This document shows, piece by piece, positions 1 to 12,423 of a stretch of DNA of 64,000 bases. Source of the stretch: Primulina eburnea (lineage: Eukaryota; Streptophyta; Magnoliopsida; Lamiales; Gesneriaceae); contig NC_133101.1 in assembly GCF_022965805.1 (NCBI RefSeq), positions 1,612,001-1,676,000 of the forward strand, read 5' to 3'. Each line of letters begins with the position of its first letter. Position 1 is the stretch's first letter. A program made the translations under genes and the position numbers. Under the pieces are notes generated by a model, which saw only the letters and a list, made by a program, of their open reading frames with translations, did no database searches and was not told where the DNA came from.

Positions 1-775
1 TTTTCTGCATTTAAAAGTTAGAAATATTTTAATATATGAATTGTTTTTTGCAGATTAACATTTAGAGTTTTAGCACACATGCCACCTACAAGAAAACAAT
101 TGTTTGGAGGAGAAAAAATGAAGAAAAAACAAAAGGAAGATACTTAATTTAAGTGATTATGTACTGGTTCGAAACATAAATTTTATATTTTGTTTGGATC
201 GTCTTGTTTTATTAGTATTTGATTATGACATATTGTTTTGAATGATATATTTTGTCCACATTTTATTTCTAAATTTCATGTTACACACACTCTTGTATAA
301 CATCGATGAAAATATATATGATATCTAGCTTTGAGGGCACCATTTTTTGTGTTCTCCATGTCTCAGAATCTCAAATACAGATACCGTGCATGATAGTAGA
401 AAAACGGGTTTAAAACGCAGTGGATACATTCCCAAGTCAACTCGTCTATGCCGGGGCCACCCATATTCTTATATTCATCTAATCACAGCAGGATCCAGGC
501 AAGCCCCACTTAAGATGAAAAAGGTTTCAATTTTTAAACCTATATTGGAAAAAAACTCGCCGCTCGTCACAGATCCTGTTCTCCGAGTGTGCGTAATCAA
601 CGAATCAAACAGGAAAAAAAAAACAACGCAAAAATGTGTCGCGTACACTTGAAACCAACCGGAACAGGCGAAACCCGACTATTGGAAGATCAGAGTATTC
701 ATGATCCAATTCGACACAAACTGCCAATACCGATTTTTAAAATCAAAAGAAAACAAAATAAATAATAACCAGTAC
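1..775. other. AT-rich left edge, no supported gene
   Basis: No coding region is supported here. A stretch of higher GC lies at about 345-700 and is open on the plus strand at 347-652, but its translation shows no family motif. If the candidate exon at 776-877 is real, this stretch would be its first intron or later exons. The best acceptor-like site just left of the exon leads into an early stop, so no second exon could be built. Confidence 0.4.
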
Positions 776-877
776 CTTCAACTTGAACGAAGATCCAGCT
801 GAAAATGATACTTTCTGCTGACCGAACCAATTTGCAGGGCTGACTGCTGTCGATGAAGATATTGCAGAGGTAATCAT
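776..877 (-). CDS. possible first exon of a plastid-targeted protein (partial)
   Basis: The minus strand reads 34 codons from an ATG at 877: Met, then many Ser, Ala, Thr and Val, with an Asn-Trp-Phe-Gly-Gln segment and a basic Phe-Lys-Leu-Lys end. This composition is typical of a chloroplast transit peptide, being hydroxylated, poor in acidic residues and weakly basic. The exon is followed by a GT donor after codon 34. The same frame stays open upstream to 1042, but that part is low-complexity Ser/Phe and looks like translated leader. No downstream exon was found, so the gene may run off the left edge or this may be a stranded exon copy. The protein family is not recognised. Confidence 0.3.
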
Positions 878-1528
878 TTGAATCGGAAGGAAAAAAGAAA
901 GAAACGAGAAATAAATAAAATAAAAAGAAAAAGAAAATGGGTGATTAGGTAACAAAGAAGTAGGGTTTAAACGGGGCTTTGGAGAGGGAAAAGATGAACC
1001 AGAAACCGCAGTTTCGGAGCTCTGTTCCACCAACTTTCTCAATTAATAATCGATCGATTATTTCTGGGCTGGGCCAACATATATTTAATGTATGCCCACA
1101 TCATATATTTTCATATGACGAAGTATTGGGCCTTTTTCCTTGGAGCTTTCTATCAGCCCATAAAAGGGAAAACCCGGACCACGACATTGCGACAGCTTGA
1201 TTTTAATTTAATGAAAAAAAAAATATTATAATATCAAATAAGTCAAATTCTTAAAATTTTATTGTAGTATTTTATTCAAATATTTAAACAGATTAGTTTT
1301 AAAATAATAAATCACATCTGATAAGTTCCTAAAACGATTTTGAAACTAGGCAACTAATTTTAAATAATTTCATGTGCAAAAGTTTGTCTACTAAAATTAT
1401 GGGGTTTATTTCATAAAAAAAAAAAATTATGGCGTTAGAATATGAACTAAAACCAAAAAAGAACAATGATTAAAAAACAATTTTAAATAATGCAAGTCTA
1501 TGTCCAGTTGGCCACGATAAAGAACGAG
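878..1528. other. upstream region of candidate exon, no gene
   Basis: The part to about 1200 would be the leader and promoter of the candidate minus-strand exon. The remainder is AT-rich with A-runs. No coding or repeat signal is recognised. Confidence 0.35.
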
Positions 1529-1683
1529 GAGTGGGTCTCATGTGAGACTGTCTCACAGATCATAATCTGTGAATAAAAAGTAATACTTTTAGCATAAAAA
1601 ATAATATTTTTTCATTAGTGATCCAAATAAGAGATCAGTCTCACAAATATGACCCGTGAGATCGTTTCACACAAGTTTTTATC
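1529..1683. mobile_element. MITE copy 1 (9-bp TSD family)
   Basis: This is a copy of the ~182-bp family, with the GAGTGGGTCTCATGTGAGAC end on the left and the GATAAAAACTTGTGTGAAAC end on the right (read inward). It is flanked by 9-mers AAGAACGAG (1520-1528) and AAGAACGAA (1684-1692), which differ at one position. It is about 27 bp shorter than full length because of an internal loss in the left half, and it is more diverged than the copies at 55.7 or 60.7 kb, so it is probably older. Confidence 0.85.
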
Positions 1684-3580
1684 AAGAACGAAAGCTATTT
1701 TTGGCCACTAAAGTCTAAAACAAACATTGAAAAGGATTGATTGTTCATAGCCTCTGTATTGGCGAGAATACGGTCACTAACGTCTCAATAATTATGATAA
1801 ATTTGAAGATAATATAGTTGGAGAAATTAAAAAAAAAATGGTAGGCAAATAACACAATATGAAGAAAATTTTAAGGTTCGGATTTGATTCAAATATCTAA
1901 TTGTTTAATTTTTTGCTTGATTTTGATTTAAAATATTCAAATATATTCGCGAGTTATTTAAAATATTTGATAATAAATACTTGAAGGCTTGAGATATATT
2001 TGTTTAATATAAAACTATATTATATTAATATAATATTAAGTTTCACGAGTAGCTCATAAAACTATTGAAAAAAATAATTAGAGTCGAGTTCAGCTCAAAA
2101 AAAATTCAAATTTAGTTGAGTTTGACTTAAATTCGATAATTTTAAATATTAATCAAATATTTTTTAAGAAACTCAAAAGGTTCACGAGTCAACTCAGTTA
2201 TTTTATTTCCGTTGACAAGCTATTTGGAGGGCAGTCTTATTATATTTGGAAATTGTGAATTAATATCAACAATTTAGTAAAAACTTGTATTTGACAAATG
2301 AACGACTAATCCTCCTTTTTTTAAAAAAACCTCGTATTCACTCTCTTCTTTTATTTATTTATTGTCGTTATGACAACAATAATTACATATATATAATACA
2401 TACAATTTCTTATATATTAGCGATCTACGTATGCGATAATTTGCGTGCACAGATTTTTAATGTAATTATTTTTAAAAAAAATAAGTTAATGATCATAATT
2501 AGCAAATATTTATAGTTATTTTTAGAATTTTACTAAAATAGATTGTCATAATAATTTTTATTGATAAAAGAATGATTGATACTTTTAATTACAGGACTGT
2601 TCTAACATATTCATGCAGTATTATATAGTTACAATTCTATAACAGTAACTCACTTACCATGTATCACAACTACGTTTATTTGAAAAACCGAAAATCGATA
2701 AATAAAAATAAAATTGAACAATCGAAACCAATTTTTTTTATTAATAGATACAAGTTTTTTAACATGGATAAATATAAAACCGTTTAATTGTTTATTTTGG
2801 ATTATATACGTATTCAAATTTAACGAAAATCAAATTTAATTATATATACATTTATTTAACGTACATTTTAAAAATGATATTTATACGAGCAATTTTTAAT
2901 TTTAGTTGATTAATTTTCCTAATTTAAAAGTTTTGGTTTATAAAAAAAAAAAGAAAAAAAAACGAAAAGATAAATTATTATTGAAATATATTTTAATTCT
3001 ATTAAAAATTATCAAGCCGAATCAAATAACCAAGATAAAACTAAATCATCTTGAATATCGAATTATATTCAACGTTAAAAAAAAAAAAACCTGATAAAAA
3101 GTAAAAACATCGGACCAACTATGTCAAGTGGTTTCTACTTGTACTACCAAATACACTAACTTCATGTCCGTATGTATGAGAAATAAGCAGCATAAAATTG
3201 ATCTCATAATACCAAAACAGTACGAGACTCGATAATTCAAGAAATTTTTGCGAGGAAAACTTTTAATGGGGTAGTGTCGGCAAAGAAATTTACTGAGTTT
3301 CTGTCACTGAAGATTTTGCTGCTGGTTAGCTCATGCAGCAATCATTTGCAGCAAGAAACACATTTCACACTTGAAATGAAAACAATACATTGATTAATAA
3401 AATATGAGTACGAGGCTGAAATGAACAAGGTCCGTCACGTCACTACTACAAAACCAGTTGCAAGACATGAAAATACGAACCGATTCGAAATAAACATAAA
3501 ATTCCAATTAGCTACGATGTGATTTGTGAATAATTAGCCGCCTAACCTGGCCAGGTGTTCTGCTCTTGTTTTATCATTTC
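1684..3580. other. AT-rich intergenic, GRF 3' side
   Basis: The stretch is strongly AT-rich with homopolymer A and T runs, and no supported ORF or RNA gene. The part from about 3300 probably contains the 3' untranslated region of the minus-strand GRF gene. Confidence 0.5.
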
Positions 3581-5804
3581 TCATTCGTGCCCGAGAGGAG
3601 CTGGGATTGCTTTCTTGTCGGCGCTTCGTGGGCTGCTTCCTGAACTGCTGTTAGAACGCGTGATGAAAGTAGATTCTTGCAGGACACCAGTAGGAGAGGA
3701 ATCCATGTTTGGGCCCGTTTCTGCACAGGATGTCGTGCTTGTCAAAACCTCGCCTAAGGGTCCACCCATTGAACTACTACCCCATGATTGCTTTTGCATT
3801 AGCTCACCAAAATTGTGACTCACACCAAGGCTCATATTGATAGGCTTAAGCTCCTGCGACGGCGTAATAGTTGAGATCGTTGATTTCTTCTGTATGGGAG
3901 AACTAGAGGATGATGAAAAGTCTGGAGCAACTGGTATGGACATCGAAAGCTGGGTCCAATCTGAGTTCAGTTCCTCGGGCCAGGAGTCTGTGCCACTATT
4001 TGACTGATTCTTTGGGCAATTATCGATAAAATGTTGGGATGAAGGTTGATTGATTGTTTCTTTGTCGGTGTATTTTAAGAAAGAATCAGTGTTTCTAGTA
4101 GTCATGTAGGATATCCTTTCCGCAGGATTGACAAGGGAATCGGAGGTGACCCATCCAAACTCCAAGTAAGGTGATTTTTCAAGTGGAATGAATTGTTTTG
4201 CAATGGAGAATGGCACATCTTTAGACTTCAGATCGATAGTAGAAGGTATTAAAGATGAGCCTTGAAGCCCTTGTGTTCTGCAGAGAATTCCATCATTTTG
4301 GTCAAGAAAAACGACACGAGAAAGTATCTAGAAAACAAATTCAGCCTACATTCAAGATATGAAAAAAGAAACAATGTAAAAGCATATTCTTGTGATACTT
4401 CTCTAAAGATCAAGGGAACTATGTCTACTACACCATGTACCGGTCATCACAATTGTCAGCAGAAGCAATGGTAAGATTGGGCTGCCAGGAATTGACTTGG
4501 TGTGGAATGACACCAAAGCTGTTGGATGCGCTGCTGCTGGATATCACTGGCGCTGATGAGGAAGAGGCAATCAGTGCCACATTTGAAGCAGTGGATCCGG
4601 AGACAGCATGGCCAGTGTGGCCTTCCACAGGCTTTCTTGAACGGTGGCGACCCCTGTTAATGTGCCTTTCACAGTATTTCTGATCAAGTACAGCATCTCT
4701 AGAGCATCGCCACTTCTTTCCATCTGTTCTCCTACACCTCCCAGGCTCGGGATCATTGCTTCCGGAAAAACCAAGATGGAAAGGACCCCACCCCACTGCA
4801 TGCACAAAAAAGGAGATAAACAGCCTAAAACCTCAAAACAAGCAAAGGTATATTGGGTGCTATACAGTTGTTCAACTCATGACTTTAATAAATTAATTCC
4901 TTAAATAGCAGCGGGGATAACGTGATATTGGTCATTAGCAAAACATCATAAAAACTTACTGCCAATTACAGAACAAGACAACAACTCAGAAGCGAAAAAA
5001 GAGGCGCAGAAATAAAGCAGTTCATTATCAGTTTAATCTGAAGCTTACAGAAATTAGAGGCATGACTTCCATTTGAGTATTGGGATTTCTTGATGGGCAC
5101 CAGTAAATATGATGGAACTGGAACATTTGCCACAATATGTTTAAAGATCAAAGCCTGGTGTTCAAGTTCCATCCATTGAGAAGGAGTAAATGGCCCTTTC
5201 AGCCTAGCAAAAGTCGCACCCATGCTTTCATTTAAACCACCTGATCAACCAAGAACCAAAACAAGAAATTTAGGCATAAGTTTGTGTATGCGTGCTCATG
5301 TATTGAACATATCATTCAGTTCTTCACTTTCCCACAAACTAATCACCATCTTAAGAAAAGTGGGGGCAGAAACAGATAAAATAAAATAAAAAAATCAACT
5401 TCAAATTAACAGAAAGAGAACTTCTTATCAGAACAAAACTTACCTCCTGTTCTACTATGGGGCTCATCCGGAAAAAATGAAAACGCAATGCTCCTACTCG
5501 CATCATCGCTACTCATCCCGCCATTGCGAGAAAATGAAAGCATTTGCTGTCCTTCTTCAACCCCTAATCCCCACGGATTAGATCTTCCAAGAGCCGCAAA
5601 AGTTTCACTTGTACAGTTCTTGGAGCTGAAATCAACTTCACCAGGCTTCAGCATTCGGGTAAGCCTCCAGTTATCGTCAGCAAGCCCGGATCTTTGGTGC
5701 TTAAAATTCACAGATCCGTGACCCTTATCATTTCCGGGCTCATTCGAACCCCCACAAGGAGTATTAGAAGCGGGTGGCTTGTGGCTTACAACCCCAAAAT
5801 CCAT
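3581..5804 (-). CDS. GRF: growth-regulating factor (GRF) transcription factor, QLQ/WRC type
   Basis: Nuclear transcription factor that promotes cell proliferation in leaves and other organs together with GIF coactivators. I assemble four exons: 5444-5804, 5049-5240, 4441-4795 and 3581-4277, giving 534 codons in continuous phase. The QLQ domain, which binds GIF, begins near residue 135 with Gly-Pro-Phe-Thr-Pro-Ser-Gln-Trp. The WRC domain spans about residues 199-240 and has the C3H ligands Cys205, Cys215, Cys226 and His229 plus a basic nuclear-targeting stretch. The C-terminal exon holds the family's [17 protein letters not shown] (TQL) and GGPLGEVL motifs, as in Arabidopsis GRF1 and GRF2. The donor of exon 3 is a weak GTACAT, but it is the only site found that keeps phase and family alignment. 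Start at 5804 because it opens the frame leading into the QLQ exon. The WRC exon carries the miR396 site. The exact paralogue is not assigned. Confidence 0.95.
4623..4643 (-). promoter_or_regulatory. miR396 target site in GRF mRNA
   Basis: The 21 nt encode Arg-Ser-Arg-Lys-Pro-Val-Glu at residues 236-242, just after the WRC zinc ligands. The mRNA reads CGTTCAAGAAAGCC followed by TGTGGAA, the conserved GRF site for miR396, including the bulged base relative to the miRNA that is typical of GRF targets. In the family, cleavage here restricts GRF expression to young tissue. Regulation in this plant is inferred from site conservation. Confidence 0.92.
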
Positions 5805-6679
5805 CTCTCATGAAAAAGCTATGAAGTTTATATCAAGAACCAACCACAAGAGAACGAGAATGAGTTCATTGCAAGTCACTTCGTAGGAAAGAAAAGCGAA
5901 GCTTAAGGAACATGAGACATGGCCTAGAAATTATAGACAGAGGAGAGGCAAAAACAGATACCTTTGAGATCAAAAAGAGTGTAAAATTTGCTGATAGCAG
6001 TGCGTGTGAGCAAATGCCACGCTGCCGATATCAGATGCACTCACAAGTTCGACTTGGTAAGAGTCTTCTCCAAAAAAAAAAAAAAAAATAAAAAAAATCC
6101 TTGCAAATATATTAGGACATTTCTATTTGTTCACGTTATTACATCTGCTCTCATTTAAAATCTTGAGGTCTACATACTATATACACATTATAATAACACA
6201 TATATATTTTCACATTTATTTTCACATTGACTATCATTATTTGGTGGTCTTGGTATTCATTTATTTATCTTTATTCTTATTTTATATTAAATAAATACAA
6301 TTTCAAATTTATTTACATAATTGAATTGATTATTATTTAATAATAATATTTTTTAATATATTTATTATGTAAAAGTATTTTATTTTATGAGTATCATTTA
6401 TTTAAAATTAATATTTTATTGTAAATTTGAAATGGAAAAGAAATATAAAAAAAATCATAATTGTATAAAATTTTAAAAAAAAACACATAAGATAAAAGTC
6501 AAGAGAAGTTGTAAAATATTAATTTAAAGATTATTGTTGTATTGTGATCAAATATGTTCAATTAAGTCTATACGAAGTTGAAGATGTGCATTAATGTCAA
6601 GTATTTCGGAATTTGTCTGGAGATAATAATGAAATCCTCGATTTGAGCCCTGGATGGGTTGTGCTGTGTGCGGGTTTGT
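5805..6679. other. GRF leader/promoter, then AT-rich spacer
   Basis: The part 5805 to about 6060 is of moderate GC and probably holds the 5' untranslated region of the GRF gene. It ends near an A-rich run at 6070-6090. After that the DNA is AT-rich with no gene visible. Confidence 0.45.
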
Positions 6680-8040
6680 CACCTTCATCGTTGTACTAAT
6701 TTGTCACGTAACCCTTCATCTTTAACAATCATGTTGTGCAAAATAATACATGCTAACATAATATGTATTTTTTATGTACAATAACGAGCTGAATCTCTAA
6801 CAATTGCTTATCAAACTTGGATCACCCCAAATGCCCTTTCAACATCTTTTCTTACAGCCTTTTGTCTTTCATTAAAAAACTTCCTCTTGGGATCCTTCGA
6901 GCAAGTAAAATCATTCGCTAAAGTAGCTCATTCCGGATATATTTCAAATTTCATCTGTTAGATACTACTCCTTCGTATATTGAGTCTCGTTGACCGTGAA
7001 ATTAATCTCCTAGGCATTTCATTGCAAGAAATTAATGAATATGGAAGATTCGTACAACATGTTAATATCATTGTGTGAACAAAGACACCAAAAAATACAT
7101 GTCATATCCACAAGTCTTGAGACGAAACTACCTCAAGCACGATTCTTGGCGACACATGGCCTATTGTAAACTAACATCTTGAGGAAACTGACCAATTTTT
7201 CTGTTCCAAGTGCATACAATAAAGACTGCCTCACATTCCAGGGAAGTCGTGCCTCTCATCATGCATTTGAAGAATACGTTAAACATCATTAGCATTCGGC
7301 CTTCTCTAATATCAATCACCAAATAATTCAACCACGTATCCGCAGAATTTGAAAAGATACTTGATGACAGTTGATTCACTTATACGTATGTACTTGTAAA
7401 GATGATCGGTCGGGACTCCACAAGCCAATTGATGAATTGAAGCTGTGCATTTTTGTAGTGTTGACAAATGTGTTAACTATGCGAAATAATAACTTTCTTT
7501 GCATTTGCTAAAAATACTTCGAGTTGTTTTTGTTCCATTTCAACTTCATCTTTTTCATGCTTGTATACTCAGTAAACTTTGCAAACATACCGTACAAGTT
7601 TACCGTCATACGCTCCATGTCCGATTTTGTTTTGCTTTTTCCCTTTCTTTTTGCTGCTTTCTAACCCATTGAACGAATTTTTATTCCTTTAGGTTTACAT
7701 GTAGACTTGCATCTTGGTTGGATGAGGTGTTGCTTGCTCCCAACTCTGAGGTCCTTTCCTTCTTCGTACCAACAAGGTGATTGACAGACTGTGGAGTAAA
7801 CATTGCATAGTATTTTATGGTTTTCCACACATGCTCGAGATTAAATGTGATACCATTATTTTTCTAGCGATATTTTTCATATCTCGCATCACTGTGGCCG
7901 CTACGATATACATTATAGATGCTATTGGTACATATGACACTTTTGTTTTTGTTCGGTACACGTGCAGGACGATTGTCATTGTAGTAGCTTGCAACATTGT
8001 CATTCCCGTCAAAGATGCAAAGGCATATCAGTTGCATGTA
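6680..8040 (-). pseudogene. PIF/Harbinger element remnant: ORF1 (NAM-associated) and DDE transposase
   Basis: Read on the minus strand, two broken proteins of a PIF/Harbinger transposon follow each other. About 7490-7880 gives an ORF1-like protein (FNLEHVWKTIKYYAMF, then a Lys-rich stretch, then KDEVEMEQKQLEVFLANAKK) resembling the NAM-associated proteins that accompany Harbinger transposases. About 6700-7150 gives the transposase C-terminal half: an FFGV..HNDINMLYESS-like segment, VERAFGVIQ at 6819-6846, and ACIILHNMIVKDE at 6716-6752, a hallmark of this family. Stops and frameshifts interrupt both, so the element cannot encode an active enzyme. The outer terminal repeats could not be located. 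Confidence 0.8.
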
Positions 8041-10467
8041 AAATTAGATGAATAATTTGGTGGATATGTATTATATGGATAATTTTGTGTATATAAACTA
8101 TAGAGATAATTTGGTGGATATGAGTTATATAGGATAATTTGGTCGACATGAGTTATGTGGATAATTTGGTAGAATTTGTGAATTTTGAGAAGAATCATTT
8201 TCTTCTTATATTTTTGGATAATTCAAGAAATTTCTAAAAAAATCGGTTATTTTCATCTATTTTGGAATAAAATAGGATTTTAGAAATCAATACTAAAATA
8301 AAATTGAGATGATGGAAATAGTAAAGAGAAGATTTTTGGAAAGATTTCCGATGAAGAATAATGTGTTTGGACGTTTGAATTATTTTGTTGAATATAATGA
8401 ATATTTATATATGAATATTTGCTTATTTTATTAAAATAGCTGACAATTAGTCGTTCAATTTTATTTTTTTAAAAATTCAACAATTAATTTTTTTCCATTA
8501 AATTTGTTTTATTTTTTTTAAAAAAATTATATTAAAATATTCGTATTAATTTTAAAACAAAAAAACAATAGAGTGTAACAACTTATAATGTATTTGGTGT
8601 GTAAGTTGATTGTATTATCATTATCACTAATCAGTATTCAGTAGTCCAGTGTGATCAAATTTATTGGATCGTGATTTAGAAGAAATGATGGGCCATCGAA
8701 ATCGGCTACATCATATGAATGTGGACATTATAAATTAAGTGTGATTTTGACCGTTTGATTAAAGTCATCTGAATTAAATAATCTTTCTGTAATATGGAAT
8801 TTAGTAAAGAATGCAATTTTAAGTAATATATATTGAGATTGACAAATTAGGTTCACTGCCTCCAAAAACTTGCATCACGAATTGCTACGTTTCTTGCTCT
8901 TGTTTTCCCTTGTCGTACCTACGAACAGAACTCAAAAACACTTAACTTGAATTTTTTTATGGCTTGAAATTTATTTATTTATGGAAGCGTTATTTAGTTA
9001 CAATTGCATCATGACGCCACTCTCAATTTCCGTAAACATTTTATGTGTCTTCTTAAAGAAAAAAGTCTAAAATCTGTTGGGAATTAAACCATCAAAAATC
9101 AAACTAATTTGAGAGTTTTTTTTTCCTTGTCTCAATGTTAAGCAATTTATTTGACACAAACTAAAATATAGTAGAGCATATTTGACTATTTGTCCCCAAG
9201 TGTTGGGTTTTTATCTTTGATTTTAAAAACATAGAACTTAAAATATCGTTAATTAAGTTAATACAGTCTATGTTTTTTTTTAAATACGATGGAATCCGCA
9301 ATCGCTATCTTTATATATATATTGAGTAAATATCTACAAACTGTTCTAGCGCTAAGTAAACCGCTCTAAGTAAACTCTATATGATAGATTCATTTGATAA
9401 AATATTGAAAAGGAGAATCGAACTCATTATCATTGTCCAATACTCATATCCATCTATTTATCCTATTTAACACTATTCTATGTGGTTTGAGAAATAATTT
9501 TACTAACAAACGGGATGAAAGCAAGAAAAAGGACAAAATTGGGCCAGGAGTTAAGAAGCATGAACGTCAATTAATGTTCACAAAAATAGGATGTCTCTAG
9601 ACATTTAGAGAAATCATTAATTTGTGGGGTTTTGTAGATTTAGGGAAATTAAACATCAAGTTGGCTTTAAAAGTCCAATTAACGCATCAAGTTATATATA
9701 ACCAAAAAATTGCCATGTTCGAGCAGTACATACTTTGTATGATCCAAAACCATTAATTTGGTCAAAATAAGAACAAAGATCTATGACAGCCAAGAAGATA
9801 CCATAATTAAAATGCTACCACGTGACTCCCTTGGTGGGACTAGTTCTTAACTAATTTCAGCAATAACAACGTTTAAACAAATCTTTAATTCTTCATGCTA
9901 CTTTTATTTATTTGTTTTTTAGCTACAAAATAATTTATTACAATTGTGTTTTGAATTTAAGATCTCGTCTCAAACTTAAGAAATTTATATCATATATTCA
10001 AATAGACACAATTCTTTATTGTTTTCGTTATTAGAAAACTGGACACAATGTCTGCAAATAAATTAAAATTTTAAATGAAAAATAATCATATTAGAGTAAT
10101 TTTTATTTATAATTATTGTTTGAATTTATAATTTATTATGATTTTTAATCACCAATTTATCGTGTTTTGTTTTATTTAAAAATAATGATATTTATGTGGA
10201 AGAGATATTTTGGGAAACAAAATTGGTAAGACATAACAGAACAGAAGTAGTTGAAGTAGTTATTATTCATGTCTCCATTTTAATGATAGTGATATATTAT
10301 CATTAAATTGTTACGCTCATTTTTTTTATTTGACCGACCATAAAAAAATCTCCTAAAATTTCAAATGAACAGACGCGACCTCTTTAACTTGCAAAAGCTA
10401 TCTATTCAGATCACGACGAAGACTCCATGTCCTAAACGACGATTGATTGTAATATTCACGTTTCTGA
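8041..10467. other. AT-rich intergenic
   Basis: No gene, RNA or clear repeat is recognised. Several GATAATTTGGTGGATATGAG-like imperfect repeats occur at about 8050-8180. The remainder is simple AT-rich sequence. Confidence 0.5.
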
Positions 10468-11507
10468 GGGCATCTTCAACCCTATTCTCTATTTTTTCAT
10501 TCTCTATACTCCAAAATGGAGTATTACATTCTCTATTTAAAAAATCTTCTCCAACCCATATTCTCTAAATTTTATAAATTTTTTATTTTTTATATTTTTT
10601 ATTCCAAATTATTTAATATAAAAATAGTAATTATGTAATATGATATTAAACAAATTAAATTAAACGTGACTCATTTTTTTTAAAACATAATTCATTTATT
10701 TTGACATCTTATGTCTGTTGATGAATCATTCCGGATGAACCCTATGTCTGTTGATGAATCATTCCGTGCATACTTGCTCAAAAAACAACAAAACATTTGG
10801 CAGAAAAGAGCAGCAAAAGGTGATGGAGCCAACGGATCTTCTAATCTGTTTGGTCAGTTCTTCGGCGGAACTTCTCCATCCGGGTCCGATCTAGGAGAGT
10901 ACTAGTGTTTAGTCATCATTGCAGTGGAATAAAAATATGTCAATGTGTATTGCTTGTGAGTGTTTGTTTTAAGTTGTTGGTTTGTTTTATGATCGTCTAT
11001 TTTATATGTTTTAATGTGAACTGTTTTTTATGTTTTAATGTGTATGCATGTTTAATTTATCTCAAGTTAACTAATTCGATTTGTGTTGAAAAAATACATG
11101 TAATGTATCATTTCACAATCTTATTTAATTATTATTTTCATTTGTTTTTTTCATCAAAATAATTCAATTACAATAAATAAATAAATAAATAATAAAAAAT
11201 GAGAAAACTTGAAATAAATTAAATAATACCAAAAAATCATTAAAATTTAGTAAAAGTATTGAAATAAACATTTAAATATATAAAATTAATAAAAAAATTA
11301 AAGGGTGTATTTGCAATTTTGGAGAATGACATTTTCGTAAATAATGCCATTCTCCAAAATATATGGAGATGGAGTTGAGATTCTCCATTTTTGGAGAATC
11401 ACTATTCATCACTTCAAAATGGAGTAGGTATATGGAGAATGGTTGGAGCAAGATTGATACTCCATTTTGGAGATTTTCTCCAAAATGGAGAATGGTTGGA
11501 GTTGCTC
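10468..11507. mobile_element. non-autonomous PIF/Harbinger element, 1040 bp
   Basis: The ends are imperfect inverted repeats: GGGCATCTTCAACC on the left and, read inward, GAGCAACTCCAACC on the right. The flanking trinucleotides are TGA and TTA, close to the TWA duplication of PIF/Harbinger elements but not identical. Subterminal blocks repeat CTCCAAAATGGAG in both orientations on both sides, a typical layout of transposase-binding repeats. The interior contains one short open frame and no recognisable transposase, so mobilisation would need an enzyme in trans. The TIR and TSD are degenerate, so the boundaries are good to a few bases. Confidence 0.75.
10711..10905 (+). CDS. short ORF inside Harbinger element, unknown
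   Basis: This is a 64-codon frame, MSVDESFR..MSVDESFRAY..., followed by a Lys/Gln-rich and then a Gly/Ser-rich tail ending SDLGEY. A 23-bp segment is repeated near its start (10711 and 10744). It may be the tail of an ORF1-type accessory protein of the element, but I see no diagnostic motif, and expression is not supported. No function is assigned. Confidence 0.2.
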   Translation: MSVDESFRMNPMSVDESFRAYLLKKQQNIWQKRAAKGDGANGSSNLFGQFFGGTSPSGSDLGEY

Positions 11508-12423
11508 TTATCGGTTTAAACTTATGTATTAGACAATTTGAATTAACTATTTTTGTGTATATAACGATGATCAAGATAGATATGTAACATCTGCTACGAA
11601 AGTCTATATTGCAAACTATGAATTTATAAATCAGTCGGGTTAGTCTATGTTACACTATGAGTGTTTCTCTTCATATTCCAATATCGTTATATCATATAAA
11701 TCTCTCACATTTTTATGAAAATTGACATATATGTTGATGATCTAAGAGTCGAAATTTGATCATATCATAGATGAAGACATATTTCAGGTGTAACATAAAA
11801 TAATCCATTCGACATATGTAATGGTTTCAACTAATTAATTGGGTGATTCAATTAACCGCTGAAATCTAGATTCCAAATATGGGAATTCATAATGGTCCTG
11901 TTTCTCCCTATTGAAGTCGATCCTCCAGATTATCAAAAAGTTTTGATTATTGTTCTAAATATGTGAAACGTAAATGAAACAATAATACAATGTTGTGGAG
12001 TACTGCAAATGATTTGCGAGCACTTGACATTTCATTTTGCTTGAACTGTCTTTGTTATTTTGCTTGTTGGGTACATATTACTATCAAGGAAATATATGAA
12101 TTCTCAAATAATATTAGTCTTCTTATTTCTTGGTAAAAGGAAAAGCAAATTATTATATGGTGCTCACTCTCAATACGGCAGTAAAAGATATATTTACTGA
12201 TTATTTCGCAAAAAGAATTAATATCTAATTTTTTGTCGTACAATATTTAAATAAAATTTATATTGTTCGATTTTTTCGCACAATATTTTATACCTCGAAT
12301 GTGGAAGGCTTATCAAGATTTATTATTTTTCTTTAAAATTTTATATAATAATTATTGAAGCGATTAGAAAAATGGAACTGCCATTTAGAATTTGTATTCT
12401 AAAATTAAATTTGCTAAATTTGG
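11508..12423. other. intergenic between Harbinger element and PPR pseudogene
   Basis: AT-rich sequence without supported genes. The last ~60 bases may be the eroded 5' part of the PPR pseudogene. Confidence 0.45.

Noticed and set aside
7777..8055. 92-codon plus-strand frame
   Set aside because: It is the opposite strand of the Harbinger ORF1 remnant, whose minus-strand reading matches the known protein type.
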